NCBI RefSeq assembly: GCF_025950525.1
Contig: NZ_JAPDGS010000001.1
Location: 434,001-498,000 of the forward strand
DNA: 64,000 nt
Source: Stagnihabitans lacustris
GTDB taxonomy: Bacteria; Pseudomonadota; Alphaproteobacteria; Rhodobacterales; Rhodobacteraceae
Direction: 5' to 3'
Shown: piece by piece, positions 62,006-64,000 of the stretch
How the letters are laid out: every line of letters starts with the position of its first letter
Position numbering within the stretch: the stretch's first letter is position 1
Position numbers and translations under genes: made by a program
The notes under the pieces: model-generated
Databases searched by the model: none
Told to the model about the DNA's origin: nothing
Seen by the model: only the letters and a program-made list of their open reading frames with translations

Positions 62006-64000
62006 CTATTTCGACTTATCCACAGCATCGGCCAAAGCCAGATGCGCCGCCGCCAACCGCGCCAAAGGCACCCGGTAAGGGCTGCAAGAGACGTAATCGA
62101 ATCGGGCGCGGCGACAGAAATCAATCGATTCGGGGTTGCCGCCATGCTCGCCGCAGATCGAAAGCGTCAGGTCGCCGCGCGTCGCCCGCCCCCGTTCTGC
62201 CCCGATCAACAAGAGTTCCCCCACCCCGTCCACATCCAGCGACATGAAGGGATCTTCGGGGAAAACGCCCTGCGCCACATAGGTCCCCATGAACCGCCCG
62301 GCATCGTCGCGCGACAGGCCATAGGTCATCTGCGTCAGGTCGTTGGTGCCAAAAGACAGAAAGGCCGCGTGATGGGCGATCTCTCCGGCGCGCAGCGCGG
62401 CCCGCGGGGTTTCGACCATGACGCCCAGCTTGTATTCAAAGGCCACCCCGGTCTGGACCTTTACCGCGGCCGCGACCTTGTCGATATTGGTCTTGACCAA
62501 CTCGACCTCGCGGGAGGCAGAGACCAGCGGGATCATCACCTCGGGCACGACCGGCGTGCCCTGTTTGCCCGCCTCCACCGTCGCCTCAAAGATCGCCCGC
62601 GCCTGCATCTCGTAGATTTCCGGCAGGACGACGCCCAGCCGCACACCGCGCATCCCCAGCATCGGATTGGCCTCGGACAGGGCCTCGGCGCGGCGGGTGA
62701 CTTCGGACAGCGGCAGGTTCAAGGCCTCGGCCAACTCGCGCAGACCCTCTTTGGACTGTGGCAGGAATTCATGCAAAGGCGGGTCGAACAGGCGGATGCA
62801 GACCGGCAGGCCCTGCATGATGGCGAAAAGCTGGACGAAATCGGCGCGCTGCATCGGCAAAAGACGCGCCAAGGCCGCGGCGCGGTCGGGCGCCGATCCG
62901 GCAAAGATCATCTCGCGCATCACGACCAGGCGGTCTTCGTCAAAGAACATGTGTTCGGTGCGGCAAAGCCCGATCCCCTCGGCGGCAAACCTGCGCGCGG
63001 TCGAGGCATCCGAAGGCGTGTCGGCATTGGCCCGGATGCCGATGTCGCGCACGGCATCGGCCCAGCCCAGAAGCTTTTGGAAATTGTCATCCAGCGCCGC
63101 GGCCAGCATCACCGCAGCCCCCGCCAGAACCTCGCCGGTTGATCCGTCCACCGTGATCTGGTCGCCCTCGTGGAAGATGCGGCCATCGGGCGCGGTGATC
63201 CGCCGTTCCTTGGCGTCGATGCGCAACCCATTGGCGCCCACGACTGCAGGCACCCCGATCCCCCGCGCGATCACCGCGGCATGAGAGGTCGTCCCCCCCC
63301 GTTCCGTCAGCACCCCCGCCGAAGCGTGCATCCCGCGGATATCCTCGGGCTGGGTCTCGCGCCGGCACAGGATGCAATCCTCGCCCCGCGATTTGGCCGC
63401 CTGGGCCGCGGTCGAGGAAAACACCACCCGCCCGGTCGCAGCCCCCGGAGAGGCCGCAATCCCCCGCGTCACCACATCCCGCGCCACGCGGGGGTCAACT
63501 TGCGGATGCAGAAGTTCGGTCAGGCTGCGCGGTTCGACCCGCAAGATCGCATCATTGCGCGAGATAATCTCGTCATCGGCCAAAGCCACCGCAATCCGCA
63601 GCCCCGCCCGCGCCGAGCGTGAGACCTTGACCGCGTCGATGATGGCCAAGCGCCCGTCTTCGATGGTGAATTCGATTTGCATCTCTTCGCGCAGCCGGGC
63701 GCGGGTGGCGACGCCGTAAGCCTCCAGCCGTTCAAAGATCGCGGGCGACAGGTCCTGCAACGAGGGGCCGCGCGCATCCTGCGTCAGATACAGCGCGTCC
63801 TGTTCGCGCAAGGCCGCGCGCCCCTGGGATTGGCCCAGATAGCGCCCCGTGACCTGCGGCGCCCCGGTGATCGCATCGACGAACTGGATGACGCCCGCGC
63901 CCGAAAGGCCCGGGCCGATGCCCTGCGCCATCTCTTGCACGACAAGCCCCAGGGCGGCATCCTGCGGCGCGCCCTTGGCCTGGCGCAAAAGCCGGGCCGA
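62006..64000 (-). CDS. ppdK: Pyruvate, phosphate dikinase, C-terminal two-thirds (partial)
   Basis: PpdK interconverts pyruvate, ATP and phosphate with phosphoenolpyruvate, AMP and pyrophosphate. The window ends inside the gene; about 665 residues remain. They include the end of the ATP-grasp region (FVDAITGAPQVTGRYLGQ), the phosphohistidine domain (LTERGGTTSHAAVIARGIGV) and the C-terminal PEP/pyruvate barrel (IGLCRTEHMFF, FGTNDLTQMTYGLSRDD, SICGEHGGNP). The frame is open to the edge. The N-terminal ATP-binding lobe lies outside, so completeness cannot be judged. Stop TAG is at 62006-62008. Confidence 0.94.
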   Translation of the reverse strand, partial: SARLLRQAKGAPQDAALGLVVQEMAQGIGPGLSGAGVIQFVDAITGAPQVTGRYLGQSQGRAALREQDALYLTQDARGPSLQDLSPAIFERLEAYGVATRARLREEMQIEFTIEDGRLAIIDAVKVSRSARAGLRIAVALADDEIISRNDAILRVEPRSLTELLHPQVDPRVARDVVTRGIAASPGAATGRVVFSSTAAQAAKSRGEDCILCRRETQPEDIRGMHASAGVLTERGGTTSHAAVIARGIGVPAVVGANGLRIDAKERRITAPDGRIFHEGDQITVDGSTGEVLAGAAVMLAAALDDNFQKLLGWADAVRDIGIRANADTPSDASTARRFAAEGIGLCRTEHMFFDEDRLVVMREMIFAGSAPDRAAALARLLPMQRADFVQLFAIMQGLPVCIRLFDPPLHEFLPQSKEGLRELAEALNLPLSEVTRRAEALSEANPMLGMRGVRLGVVLPEIYEMQARAIFEATVEAGKQGTPVVPEVMIPLVSASREVELVKTNIDKVAAAVKVQTGVAFEYKLGVMVETPRAALRAGEIAHHAAFLSFGTNDLTQMTYGLSRDDAGRFMGTYVAQGVFPEDPFMSLDVDGVGELLLIGAERGRATRGDLTLSICGEHGGNPESIDFCRRARFDYVSCSPYRVPLARLAAAHLALADAVDKSK

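Noticed and set aside
62016-62024. TTATCCACA, a perfect DnaA-box match.
   Set aside because: Single copy inside the ppdK coding end, where it encodes DKS; no cluster, AT-rich region or origin genes.

Overview
The window is high-GC DNA from an alphaproteobacterium, almost certainly a member of the Rhodobacteraceae; the genus cannot be fixed from sequence alone. The lineage markers are a tpa-tauR-xsc taurine locus, a VPLPA-type C-terminal sorting signal, a SAM-II riboswitch ahead of metZ, a direct-repeat LexA box (GTTC-N7-GTTC) ahead of uvrA, and an ATTC-N8-GAAT element in a rhodanese promoter like that of SqrR/BigR repressors. Genes are densely packed with many ATGA/GTGA overlaps. I found no tRNA, rRNA, phage, insertion sequence or CRISPR array.

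Layout. 1-8400: end of an MFS exporter, a rhodanese, uvrA, a VPLPA-anchored secreted protein, mmsA divergent from a LysR regulator, a CBS-domain protein and coaD. 8460-10357: small membrane protein plus chemoreceptor. 10557-18014: sugar-uptake locus (LacI regulator, binding protein, two permeases, GH2 glycosidase, ATPase). 18146-19303: rnd. 19425-26101: taurine dissimilation (tpa, tauR, xsc, a TauE-type exporter, ackA). 26255-32249, minus strand: an MHS-family transporter with a very long periplasmic insertion, acs and a SulP permease. 32337-42650: truA, ycjX/GNAT/ycjF-like, pth, rplY, then cysK-mscS-alaX. 42804-51468: GH3 glycosidase, trxC, an RpiR regulator divergent from a potFABC-like uptake operon that ends in a DmpA-type beta-aminopeptidase. 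51526-54697: ftsY, a DMT permease, yciB and an unknown membrane protein. 54698-64000: SAM-II riboswitch and metZ, folE2, then on the minus strand glmM, folP, folB, a SleB-type cell wall hydrolase and most of ppdK.

How genes work together. Taurine is transaminated by Tpa to sulfoacetaldehyde. Xsc splits that into sulfite and acetyl phosphate, and the TauE-like protein probably exports the sulfite. No pta is present. AckA can turn acetyl phosphate into acetate plus ATP, and the nearby acs can recapture the acetate as acetyl-CoA. Two 23-bp-spaced direct repeats mark probable TauR sites ahead of tpa and xsc. folE2, folP and folB supply three folate-pathway steps. cysK, metZ and the SAM-II switch belong to sulfur amino acid synthesis.

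The most unusual non-coding feature is a dispersed intergenic element, seen at least eleven times: a GC-rich hairpin, then CGTGG-ATATTT, then a tail ending ATGAAAG. It lies in both orientations, twice as inverted pairs. It touches the start codon region of two genes, and its tail has grown into an 18-bp tandem array ahead of the metZ promoter. I found no clear-cut new defence or mobile system. The best candidates for new biology are this repeat family, the coiled-coil insertion in the MHS transporter, and the pot-type operon with a beta-aminopeptidase.
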